Source: Prevotellaceae bacterium
GTDB taxonomy: Bacteria; Bacteroidota; Bacteroidia; Bacteroidales; Bacteroidaceae
Assembly: GCA_031262265.1 (NCBI GenBank)
Contig: JAISIB010000144.1
Span: forward strand, 1-9,302
DNA length: 9,302 nt
Reading direction: 5' to 3'
This document shows positions 1 to 7,321 of this stretch, piece by piece (position 1 is the stretch's first letter; each line of letters starts with the position of its first letter). The notes beneath the pieces were generated by a model. It had not been told where the DNA came from. It did not search any database and worked only from the letters and a program-made list of their open reading frames with translations. The translations under genes and the position numbers were made by a program.

Positions 1-143
1 CCGCCGATGAAAACGGTTTCACTCTCGGTGTACAGCGAAAGGTAAAACCGGAAGGTGCCAAGCGTCCGAAAACGATAGAAGAAGACGAAACATTCCGTTA
101 CGATGAAATAAAATATACCAAATACGTAATCAGTTTTAAGTAA
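1..143 (+). CDS. rimP: Ribosome maturation factor RimP, C-terminal end (partial, 5' cut by window)
   Basis: Only the last 46 codons and the TAA stop are present; the reading frame is open from position 3. The peptide ends with an acidic stretch and then DEIKYTKYVISFK, which resembles the C-terminal SH3-like domain end of RimP proteins in Bacteroidales, including the segment VKPEGAKRPK. RimP is known to bind the free 30S subunit and help its maturation in the cytoplasm. The position directly before nusA and infB supports the call, since rimP-nusA-infB is a widely conserved cluster. The stop is separated from the nusA ATG by only two bases (TAATTATG), so translational coupling is likely. The identification rests on a short tail plus context. 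Confidence 0.87.
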   Translation, partial: ADENGFTLGVQRKVKPEGAKRPKTIEEDETFRYDEIKYTKYVISFK

Positions 144-145
144 TT

Positions 146-1396
146 ATGGCGAAAAAGGCAGAAACAATCAGTTTGATAGACACCTTTTCTGAGTTTAAGG
201 AACTGAAAAATATCGACCGCACCACGATGGTGAGCGTCCTCGAAGAATCATTCCGTAGCGTGCTGACAAAAATGTTCGGCTCGGACGAAAACTATGACGT
301 CATCGTAAACCCCGACAAAGGGGACTTTGAAATATGGCGTAACCGCGAAGTGGTAGCTGACGAAGAATACAAGGGTTCGAGCCTGCAAATACCACTGACG
401 GAAGCCAGAAAAATAGACGAGTCATACGGCATAGGAGAAGAAGTAACCGACAAAGTAGAATTTGTGCAGTTCGGCCGGCGCGCTATTCTGAACTTGCGCC
501 AAACACTGGCGGCACGCATTATGGAATTGGAGAAGGACAATCTATATAACAAGTACTCCGACAAAATAGGCACCGTTGTCAATGCGGAAGTTTATCAGGT
601 GTGGAAGAAAGAGATACTGCTGTTGGATGACGAAGGCAATGAACTGTTGCTACCTAAGACCGAACAGATACCCGGAGACTTTTACTATAAAGGGGAAACG
701 GCACGTGCAGTGGTAGCTCGCGTAGATAATCGGAACAACAACCCGAAGATTATTCTATCACGCATCTCCCCCGTATTTTTGCAACGCCTATTGGAAATGG
801 AAGTTCCCGAAATCAACGACGGACTGATTACTATTAAGCGCATCGCGCGCATTCCCGGCAAACGCGCTAAGATAGCCGTCGAATCTTACGACGACCGGAT
901 TGATCCGGTAGGAGCTTGCGTCGGCGTCAAAGGAAGTCGTATCCACGGCATCGTGCGCGAGTTACGCAACGAGAACATAGACGTAATCAACTACACGTCC
1001 AATACGTCGCTCTTCATCCAGCGCGCACTCAGTCCGGCACGTATTTCATCCATACGACTGAATGAAGAGGAGCGCAAGGCAGAAGTTTTCTTGAAGCCCG
1101 AAGAAGTGGCTCTGGCCATCGGATTAAATGGTCTGAACATCAAACTTGCCAGCATGTTGACGGAATATACGATCGACGTGTTCCGTGAGTTGGACGAAGT
1201 AGAAGAAGATATTTACTTGGATGAATTCAGGGACGAAATAGAAGATTGGGTCATCGATGCCGTCAAAGCATTGGGATACGATACAGCCAAGAGCGTATTG
1301 AACGCACCACGTGAGGTACTCATCGAGAAAACAGATCTCGAAGAAGAAACCATTGATGAAGTTTTAAATATTTTGAAAGCAGAGTTCGAGGAATAG
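146..1396 (+). CDS. nusA: Transcription termination/antitermination factor NusA
   Basis: NusA binds RNA polymerase and nascent RNA and modulates pausing, termination and antitermination. The 416-residue product shows the family order: an N-terminal polymerase-binding domain (about 1-130), an S1 RNA-binding domain (about 142-206), KH1 (about 230-295) with an intact GVKG loop at residues 260-263 followed by SRIHGIVREL, and KH2 (about 300-365). The KH2 loop reads GLNG (326-329), lacking the basic residue usual at its second position. The tail (about 370-416) is acidic and helical, resembling one helix-hairpin-helix unit. The protein therefore lacks the two full acidic repeats of the 495-residue E. 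coli NusA but is longer than the short Bacillus type, a form I regard as normal for Bacteroidota. The ATG start lies 2 bases after the rimP stop, with no Shine-Dalgarno sequence. Confidence 0.97.
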   Translation: MAKKAETISLIDTFSEFKELKNIDRTTMVSVLEESFRSVLTKMFGSDENYDVIVNPDKGDFEIWRNREVVADEEYKGSSLQIPLTEARKIDESYGIGEEVTDKVEFVQFGRRAILNLRQTLAARIMELEKDNLYNKYSDKIGTVVNAEVYQVWKKEILLLDDEGNELLLPKTEQIPGDFYYKGETARAVVARVDNRNNNPKIILSRISPVFLQRLLEMEVPEINDGLITIKRIARIPGKRAKIAVESYDDRIDPVGACVGVKGSRIHGIVRELRNENIDVINYTSNTSLFIQRALSPARISSIRLNEEERKAEVFLKPEEVALAIGLNGLNIKLASMLTEYTIDVFRELDEVEEDIYLDEFRDEIEDWVIDAVKALGYDTAKSVLNAPREVLIEKTDLEEETIDEVLNILKAEFEE

Positions 1397-1411
1397 AGGA
1401 AGAGATAATAT

Positions 1412-4400
1412 ATGGCGATACGGTTAAACAAGGTAACGAGAGAACTAAATGTAGGCGTTTCTACGGCAGTGGAGTTTTTGAAGAAAAAAGGCCACACGAT
1501 AGAAGAAAGTCCGAACGCGCTGTTGACGGAAGAACAACACGGCCTGCTGGTGCAAGCATTCAGCACGGACAAACACCTGAGACAAGCGTCAGACCAATTT
1601 AGTATGGACAGGCAGCAAAACAAACCACCCAAGACACAAGTGTCTATACCGGGCTTCAAAGAAGATTTTAAGAAACCGAAAGAGGCAAAGCATGTCAGCA
1701 ATACATCCGGAGAAATCAGACAACGATATAATCCGGTGGGGAAAATAGACCTGAATGAATTGAATCGCCGTCCCGAGAAACCGGTGGAGCAAGCCAAAGA
1801 AGTACCGGCAGCTACCCCTGAAAAGGTAGCACCTATGCCCGAAGCCAAACCATCCATCGAACGACCTGCACAAGAAGCAAAGAAAGTCACGCCGAACGAA
1901 AAGCCGGAAGTGAAACCACAGCCGACTATTCCAACGGCATCAAAGCCCGTCTCCGAACCGAAGAAAGACATTGCACCGGCTTCCGCCAAAACGGAGTCCC
2001 AGAAAGCCGTATCGCCTACTCCCAAAGGAAAATCCGCTGCAACGCCCGTCAAAGCGGGAAAACCGACGGTCGCTGCAGAGACCGAAGAGAACAAAACAGA
2101 CTCCAACGTATTCAGACTTCGCACGGCCGAACCGACTGTCAAACTGAACGTCGTCGGTCAGATAGACCTGACTGAGCTAAATACATCCACGCGCCCTAAA
2201 AAGAAATCGAAAGCCGAGAGACAGCGTGAGCGGGAAGAGCGTGAGCAACAACGCCAAGACCAGCGTAAACAGATGAAAGACGCTATCATCAAGGAGATAC
2301 GCAAAGAAAGTGACACCAAGTCAACGGCAACGAAACCGAAAGTCGGTAGCAGCGAAACCGCAGCCTCAGGTGCCAGTACGACCAGCGGAAGTGCAAAAAG
2401 GCGCAGGAAACGTGACCGTATCAATAAGGAACGGGTAGACATCAACAAGGCTGCATCTGCCGTGCAACCCGATAAAAACAAAAATCACGGACGAAGCGGT
2501 GCCCCCAATGCCGGAAAAGATCCGCATCATGCGGGCGACCGACGTAAAGACCGTCACAAAAAACAAGTAGTCAAGGAGGTCAGCGAAGAAGACGTTGCAA
2601 AGCAAGTAAAAGAAACGTTGGCACGATTGACGAGCAAGGGTAAAACCAAAACGGCCAAGTATCGAAAAGAAAAGAGAGAGACGGCTTTCACTCGTCAACA
2701 AGAGCAAGAAAATATCGAAGCATCGGAAAGCAAAGTATTGAAGCTGACGGAATACGTAACCGCCAACGAATTGGCTACGATGATGGGAGTTCCCGTCACA
2801 CAAGTAATCGCTACTTGTATGAGCGTCGGTATTATGCTTTCTATCAACCAGCGACTGGATGCGGAGACTATCAATCTGGTAGCCGAAGAGTTTGGTTTCC
2901 GCACGGAATATGTAAGCGCAGATGTTGCGCAAGCCGTTGTGGAAGAAGAAGATGCTCCGGAAGATTTACAACCTCGTGCGCCGATCGTCACAGTGATGGG
3001 ACACGTAGACCACGGTAAGACCTCGTTACTCGACTATATCCGCAAATCCAACGTTATTGCCGGTGAAGCCGGAGGAATAACCCAGCACATCGGAGCATAC
3101 AACGTGGCGTTGGAAGACGGTCGACACATTACATTCCTTGATACGCCGGGACACGAAGCATTTACTGCCATGCGTGCACGCGGAGCGAAAGTTACCGACG
3201 TAGTAATCATTATCGTGGCAGCTGACGACAACGTCATGCCGCAAACACGCGAGGCTATCAATCACGCAGTCGCGGCCAATGTGCCGATTATCTTTGCTAT
3301 TAACAAAATAGACAAGCCCGGTGCCAATCCCGACAGGATAAAAGAAGAATTGGCAGCCATGAATTTTCTGGTCGAAGAATGGGGTGGAAAATACCAATCC
3401 CAAGATATATCGGCCAAACAAGGTATCGGCGTGCCGGAACTATTGGAGAAAGTTTTGCTGGAAGCCGAGATGCTTGAGCTAAAAGCTAATCCAAATCGCA
3501 AAGCCAACGGTTCTATTATCGAATCGACCTTAGACAAAGGACGGGGTTACGTAGCTACCGTTTTAGTGTCCAACGGAACGCTTCGCATGGGAGATATTGT
3601 CTTGGCGGGCACACATTACGGGCGCATCAAGGCGATGTTTAACGAACGTAACCAACGTATCAAAACAGCAGGCCCATCGGAGCCGGCTTTACTATTAGGT
3701 ATGAACGGTGCTCCCAACGCCGGCGATTCTTTCCATGTGATTGAGACAGAGCAGGAAGCTCGTGAAATCACGAACAAACGCGAACAATTGCAACGCGAAC
3801 AAGGATTGCGCACGCAGAAGATACTGACGTTGGACGAACTGGGTCGCCGTTTGGCCGTAGGAGATTTCCACGAGCTAAACATTATCGTGAAAGGCGACGT
3901 AGACGGTTCGATCGAGGCACTCAGCGATTCGTTGATCAAACTATCTACCGAACAAATACAAGTAAACGTAATCCACAAGGGAGTTGGACAAATCTCCGAA
4001 TCGGATGTGACGCTCTCCGCCGCTTCCGACGCCATCATCATCGGATTCCAAGTAAGGCCTTCGGCCGCTGCCCGTAAGATGGCCGAGCAGGAAGGCGTGG
4101 ATATTCGCTTATATTCGGTGATCTATGACGCTATTGAGGAAGTAAAAGCCGCAATGGAAGGCATGTTGGCACCGCAAGTGAAGGAAGAAGTAACGTCTTC
4201 TATTGAAGTACGCGAAGTATTCCACATTAGCAAAGTAGGTACGGTGGCCGGAGCCATGGTCAAAGAAGGTAAAGTGAAACGATCGGATAAAGCACGATTG
4301 ATTCGCGCCGGTATTGTGATATACACGGGAACGATCAACGCTTTGAAGCGTTTCAAAGAGGACGTGAAAGAAGTGGCGGTCAATTACGAGTGCGGTATCA

Positions 4401-4480
4401 GTCTGACCGGCTATAATGACATTCAAGTAGGCGATGTTATCGAGACTTATCAGGAAGTAGAGGTAAAACAGACATTATAA
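1412..4480 (+). CDS. infB: Translation initiation factor IF-2 (GTPase)
   Basis: IF-2 delivers initiator tRNA to the 30S subunit and promotes subunit joining with GTP hydrolysis. All G motifs are visible: GHVDHGKT (530-537), DTPGH (577-581), NKID (631-634) and SAK (667-669). Downstream are the beta-barrel domain II (about 705-800), domain III and the C-terminal initiator-tRNA-binding domain (about 935-1015). An IF2_N-type module opens the protein (about 1-52) and a second (about 441-500) precedes the G domain. Between them is a roughly 380-residue low-complexity linker rich in K, E, P and A, with a strongly charged helical stretch near 262-300. It carries a repeated motif, VGKIDLNELN at 109-118 and VGQIDLTELN at 248-257. 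At 1022 residues it is longer than E. coli IF2 (890), because of the linker. It starts 15 bases after nusA; an AGGA lies 11 bases before the ATG. Confidence 0.98.
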   Translation: MAIRLNKVTRELNVGVSTAVEFLKKKGHTIEESPNALLTEEQHGLLVQAFSTDKHLRQASDQFSMDRQQNKPPKTQVSIPGFKEDFKKPKEAKHVSNTSGEIRQRYNPVGKIDLNELNRRPEKPVEQAKEVPAATPEKVAPMPEAKPSIERPAQEAKKVTPNEKPEVKPQPTIPTASKPVSEPKKDIAPASAKTESQKAVSPTPKGKSAATPVKAGKPTVAAETEENKTDSNVFRLRTAEPTVKLNVVGQIDLTELNTSTRPKKKSKAERQREREEREQQRQDQRKQMKDAIIKEIRKESDTKSTATKPKVGSSETAASGASTTSGSAKRRRKRDRINKERVDINKAASAVQPDKNKNHGRSGAPNAGKDPHHAGDRRKDRHKKQVVKEVSEEDVAKQVKETLARLTSKGKTKTAKYRKEKRETAFTRQQEQENIEASESKVLKLTEYVTANELATMMGVPVTQVIATCMSVGIMLSINQRLDAETINLVAEEFGFRTEYVSADVAQAVVEEEDAPEDLQPRAPIVTVMGHVDHGKTSLLDYIRKSNVIAGEAGGITQHIGAYNVALEDGRHITFLDTPGHEAFTAMRARGAKVTDVVIIIVAADDNVMPQTREAINHAVAANVPIIFAINKIDKPGANPDRIKEELAAMNFLVEEWGGKYQSQDISAKQGIGVPELLEKVLLEAEMLELKANPNRKANGSIIESTLDKGRGYVATVLVSNGTLRMGDIVLAGTHYGRIKAMFNERNQRIKTAGPSEPALLLGMNGAPNAGDSFHVIETEQEAREITNKREQLQREQGLRTQKILTLDELGRRLAVGDFHELNIIVKGDVDGSIEALSDSLIKLSTEQIQVNVIHKGVGQISESDVTLSAASDAIIIGFQVRPSAAARKMAEQEGVDIRLYSVIYDAIEEVKAAMEGMLAPQVKEEVTSSIEVREVFHISKVGTVAGAMVKEGKVKRSDKARLIRAGIVIYTGTINALKRFKEDVKEVAVNYECGISLTGYNDIQVGDVIETYQEVEVKQTL

Positions 4481-4490
4481 TCTCACGACT

Positions 4491-4994
4491 ATGACGGCAC
4501 TCGACTATGTAATCATCGGTATCGTAGTCATCGGGGCTATCCGTGGCTGCTTGAAAGGGTTTTTACGCGAGTTGGCAACCGTCATAGGGCTGATTGTCGG
4601 CTTCGTAGTGGCGCGTACCCTCTATCTTTCGTTAGCTGAGAAACTCGCTCCTGCGCTCGAAGACTCCATGACGTTTGCACAAGTTATATCTTTCATTGCC
4701 ATTTGGGTGTTGGTGCCGCTACTTTGCATGTTACTTGCTTCACTCATCACCCACGCACTGGAAGCAATCGGCTTGGGATTCATCAATCGTCTATTGGGAA
4801 TTATCCTCGGCGCAACGACGTGGATCATTATTCTGGGAGCTTTAGCCAACGTCCTTGACTATTTGGATACAGGAAACGTTCTTCTCAGCGAAACAACCAA
4901 GCAAGAATCCTATTTGTACGTTCCTCTGAAAACTTTGTTCGAGAGTTGGTTCCCCGTAGCCAAAGAGCTTACAGATAGCATCTGGAATAATTAA
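4491..4994 (+). CDS. CvpA-family integral membrane protein
   Basis: The 167-residue product is dominated by four hydrophobic segments, at roughly 5-22, 27-46, 62-87 and 101-122, followed by a polar C-terminal tail of about 45 residues. Two features fit the CvpA/colicin V production family: the first hairpin carries the RGxxKGFxREL pattern (R18 to L28), and NRLLGxxxG (99-107) opens the fourth helix. E. coli CvpA is about the same length (162 residues). The protein should sit in the inner membrane. CvpA is linked to colicin V export in E. coli and to envelope stress phenotypes elsewhere, but its biochemical role is not settled, and nothing here suggests bacteriocin production. It lies 10 bases after infB and 19 before sufB, so it is probably co-transcribed with both. 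There is no Shine-Dalgarno sequence. Confidence 0.88.
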   Translation: MTALDYVIIGIVVIGAIRGCLKGFLRELATVIGLIVGFVVARTLYLSLAEKLAPALEDSMTFAQVISFIAIWVLVPLLCMLLASLITHALEAIGLGFINRLLGIILGATTWIIILGALANVLDYLDTGNVLLSETTKQESYLYVPLKTLFESWFPVAKELTDSIWNN

Positions 4995-5013
4995 AATTTG
5001 GAAGCACCAAACA

Positions 5014-6474
5014 ATGGAATATAACTCGAAAGAATCCAATAAATACATCAAAAAGATTGCTAACGCCCAATATAAATACGGTTTCTCTACCGATATAGAT
5101 ACCGACATCATACCCAAAGGACTTAATGAAGCCACTATTCGGTTAATATCAAGTAAGAAAGAGGAACCGGAGTGGTTGTTAGACTTCCGCCTGCGGGCGT
5201 TTCGTCATTGGGAAACGATGCAAATGCCCACATGGGCGCATCTGAATATTCCAACTATCGACTATCAGTCGATTTCCTACTATGCTGATCCCACGCGCAA
5301 GAAAGATACGCCGAAAAGCATAGACGAAATTGATCCGGAGCTGCTTCAAACGTTTGACAAACTGGGTATCCCGTTACACGAACGTATGGCACTTAGCGGA
5401 ATGGCCGTGGATGCTGTGATGGATTCCGTGTCCGTTAAGACAACTTTCAAGGAGACTTTGATGGAGAAGGGTATTATCTTTTGCTCGTTCAGCGAAGCAG
5501 TAAGAGAACATCCTGATTTGATCCGAAAATACGTAGGTTCCGTAGTGGGCTATCGGGATAATTTCTTCGCCGCACTCAATTCGGCCGTATTTTCCGACGG
5601 GTCGTTCGTCTATGTTCCGAAGGGCGTATGTTGCCCGATGGAGTTGTCTACGTATTTTCGCATTAACGCCCGCAACACCGGACAATTTGAACGCACCTTA
5701 ATCGTAGCCGACGATGACTCGTACGTATCTTATCTGGAAGGTTGCACGGCACCGCAGCGCGACGAGAACCAACTGCATGCCGCTATCGTGGAGATTATCG
5801 TACACGACAGGGCAGAGGTTAAATACAGTACCGTACAAAATTGGTATCCGGGCGATGCCGAAGGACGGGGAGGCGTTTATAATTTTGTGACGAAACGCGG
5901 CCATTGTCGCGGCGAAGCCAGTAAACTCTCGTGGACACAAGTAGAAACAGGCAGCGCGATTACGTGGAAATATCCGTCGTGTATCTTATCGGGAAATGAT
6001 TCTTCCGCCGAATTCTATAGCGTGGCCGTCACCAACAATCGCCAGCAAGCGGATACCGGCACCAAGATGATACATATCGGACGTAACACGCGCAGCACGA
6101 TTGTAAGCAAGGGTATCTCTGCCGGACAAAGTCAAAATTCGTATCGCGGCTTAGTACGTGTCACAGAAAAAGCCGATGGGGCACGCAATTACAGCCAATG
6201 TGATTCGTTGCTCTTGGGTGATCGTTGCGGGGCACACACATTTCCGTATATGGACGTTCATAACGACACGGCCATCGTCGAACACGAAGCGACCACCTCA
6301 AAGATTAGCGAGGAGCAGCTGTTCTATTGCAACCAACGCGGCATCAAGACAGAAGACGCCGTCGGATTGATCGTTAACGGCTATGCCCGCGAGGTATTGA
6401 ATAAGCTGCCGATGGAATTTGCCGTCGAAGCGCAAAAACTACTCAGCGTCTCGTTAGAAGGAAGCGTAGGCTAA
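5014..6474 (+). CDS. sufB: Fe-S cluster assembly scaffold protein SufB
   Basis: SufB is the scaffold subunit of the cytoplasmic SufBCD complex on which Fe-S clusters are built from sulfur supplied by SufS. The 486-residue product (E. coli 495) has the SufB signatures: YLEGCTAPQRDENQLHAA, KYSTVQNWYPGD and the C-terminal block CGAHTFPY through HEATTS. C396 in SQCDS aligns by motif with E. coli C405, a cysteine important for cluster assembly. C244 in the EGCTAP motif corresponds to E. coli C254, and E423-H424-E425 to the E432-H433-E434 group. The N-terminal CxxCxxxC motif of some SufB proteins is not seen. The protein ends in SLEGSVG, as SufB proteins commonly do. It begins 19 bases after the cvpA-like gene with an A-rich upstream and no clear Shine-Dalgarno sequence. 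It is followed by the only sizeable gap in the window. Confidence 0.98.
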   Translation: MEYNSKESNKYIKKIANAQYKYGFSTDIDTDIIPKGLNEATIRLISSKKEEPEWLLDFRLRAFRHWETMQMPTWAHLNIPTIDYQSISYYADPTRKKDTPKSIDEIDPELLQTFDKLGIPLHERMALSGMAVDAVMDSVSVKTTFKETLMEKGIIFCSFSEAVREHPDLIRKYVGSVVGYRDNFFAALNSAVFSDGSFVYVPKGVCCPMELSTYFRINARNTGQFERTLIVADDDSYVSYLEGCTAPQRDENQLHAAIVEIIVHDRAEVKYSTVQNWYPGDAEGRGGVYNFVTKRGHCRGEASKLSWTQVETGSAITWKYPSCILSGNDSSAEFYSVAVTNNRQQADTGTKMIHIGRNTRSTIVSKGISAGQSQNSYRGLVRVTEKADGARNYSQCDSLLLGDRCGAHTFPYMDVHNDTAIVEHEATTSKISEEQLFYCNQRGIKTEDAVGLIVNGYAREVLNKLPMEFAVEAQKLLSVSLEGSVG

Positions 6475-6476
6475 GC

Positions 6477-6560
6477 CAAATAAGTAACTACGATAACAAA
6501 ATAACTAACCGCGATAATAAAATAAGCGACTGTGAGAATCGAATAAGTGACTATGATATG
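6477..6560 (+). repeat. Four tandem 21-bp imperfect repeats filling the sufB-sufC gap
   Basis: Four contiguous 21-base units can be laid out without gaps: 6477-6497, 6498-6518, 6519-6539 and 6540-6560. Ten of 21 positions are identical in all four: AATAA at unit positions 3-7, AC at 11-12, GA at 16-17 and A at 19. Adjacent units match at 14-16 of 21 positions. The array starts two bases after the sufB stop and its last three bases are the sufC ATG, so it is essentially the whole intergenic region. Every unit carries TAA in the sufB frame. The 21-base period equals two helical turns and three-base phase is kept throughout. The function is unknown: it could be a regulator binding array, bent DNA, an mRNA leader element for sufC, or the result of slippage duplication of the start region. 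Confidence 0.8.
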
Positions 6561-6561
6561 A
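6553..6561 (+). other. Minimal ATG-ATA-TGA frame overlapping the sufC start
   Basis: Within the fourth repeat unit an ATG at 6553 is followed by ATA and TGA. The stop at 6559-6561 overlaps the sufC ATG (6558-6560) as ATGA. A ribosome starting at 6553 would terminate on top of the sufC start and could re-initiate there. The ATG is in the sufB frame, after several in-frame stops. It may be chance; no Shine-Dalgarno sequence supports either ATG. Confidence 0.3.
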
Positions 6562-7319
6562 AAACTATATTAGAAATAAAAGACCTGCACGCAAGCGTCA
6601 ACGGCAAGGAGATACTGAAAGGAATCAATTTGACTATGAACGAAGGAGAAGTACATGCCGTCATGGGACCCAATGGCTCAGGGAAAAGTACGCTAAGTAG
6701 TGTCTTGGTAGGCAATCCGGCGTTTGAAGTAACCAAAGGGAGCGTTCTTTTTTACGGGAAGGACTTGCTGGCACTCTCACCGGAGGAGCGTAGTCATGAA
6801 GGCTTGTTTCTCTCATTCCAATATCCGGTAGAAATACCGGGCGTAAGCATGGTCAATTTCATGAGAACGGCTGTCAACGAGCAACGCAAGTATCGGGGAT
6901 TGTCCGCCCTAACTGCTGCCGAATTTTTGAAACTAATGCGTGAGAAGCGAGCAGTCGTAGAGTTGGACAACAAACTGGCTAACCGTAGCGTGAACGAAGG
7001 ATTTAGCGGTGGCGAAAAGAAACGTAACGAAATCTTCCAGATGGCGATGCTCGAACCGCGTCTGAGCATTCTCGATGAAACCGACTCCGGATTAGATATT
7101 GACGCGCTCCGTATCGTAGCCGACGGCGTCAATAAACTAAAAACGCCTCAGACGAGTTGTATCGTCATTACGCATTATCAACGCCTACTGGATTATATCA
7201 AGCCCGACGTCGTACATGTCCTTTACAAAGGACGTATCGTGAAAACGGCCGGCGCAGAATTGGCTTTGGAACTGGAACAACGCGGCTATGACTGGATCAA
7301 AGAGGAAGTAGGAGGTTGA
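6558..7319 (+). CDS. sufC: Fe-S cluster assembly ATPase SufC
   Basis: SufC is the ABC-type ATPase of the SufBCD complex; ATP binding and hydrolysis drive conformational change in SufB-SufD during cluster assembly. It is soluble, not a transporter component. The 253-residue product (E. coli 248) has a Walker A at G37-PNGSGK43-ST, a Q-loop glutamine Q88 in SFQYPVEIPG, the ABC signature FSGGEKKRNE (149-158), Walker B ending LDETD (172-176) with the D-loop SGLD, and the switch histidine H206 in ITHYQRLL. The SufC-type variants EKKRNE and DETDSGLD (DESDSGLD in E. coli) separate it from ordinary transporter ATPases. The ATG at 6558 gives the expected N-terminus MKTILEIKDLHASV. It lies 83 bases after sufB, downstream of the 21-bp repeat array, and 2 bases before the sufD ATG. 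Confidence 0.98.
   Translation: MKTILEIKDLHASVNGKEILKGINLTMNEGEVHAVMGPNGSGKSTLSSVLVGNPAFEVTKGSVLFYGKDLLALSPEERSHEGLFLSFQYPVEIPGVSMVNFMRTAVNEQRKYRGLSALTAAEFLKLMREKRAVVELDNKLANRSVNEGFSGGEKKRNEIFQMAMLEPRLSILDETDSGLDIDALRIVADGVNKLKTPQTSCIVITHYQRLLDYIKPDVVHVLYKGRIVKTAGAELALELEQRGYDWIKEEVGG
7310..7315 (+). promoter_or_regulatory. Strong Shine-Dalgarno sequence for sufD
   Basis: AGGAGG sits inside the last codons of sufC, six bases before the ATG at 7322, which is the classical spacing. None of the other starts in the window has a full match; most have A-rich upstreams. It favours the ATG at 7322 over a TTG at 7316, which would be directly adjacent to the motif. The bases also encode the terminal glycines of SufC, so the match may be coincidental. 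Confidence 0.5.
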
Positions 7320-7321
7320 TT

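Noticed and set aside
1213..2142. 309-codon open frame on the minus strand opposite the end of nusA and the infB linker
   Set aside because: It is Ser/Phe/Gly-rich with no recognisable domain, and lies antisense to the biased low-complexity IF2 linker, whose codon use suppresses stops on the other strand. Both overlapped genes are certain.
1604..2275. Internal ATG codons in the infB linker as starts of short IF2 isoforms, as in E. coli
   Set aside because: Methionines occur in the linker, but none has a distinctive initiation context, so sequence alone gives no support.
4491..4994. Colicin or bacteriocin production locus suggested by the CvpA family name
   Set aside because: No toxin, immunity or export gene is nearby; the neighbours are housekeeping genes and the family name is historical.
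4992..5000. TAAAATTTG before sufB as a Bacteroides-type -7 box (TAnnTTTG)
   Set aside because: The spacing between TA and TTTG is one base too long, no TTTG-like -33 element is at the right distance, and it would start the RNA only a few bases before the ATG.
6477..6560. CRISPR-like array in the sufB-sufC gap
   Set aside because: The units are directly adjacent with no spacers and are imperfect; there are no cas genes.
7316..7321. TTG at 7316 as the sufD start, overlapping the sufC stop
   Set aside because: An ATG two codons later has a well-spaced AGGAGG, whereas the TTG abuts the motif directly. The difference is only two residues.
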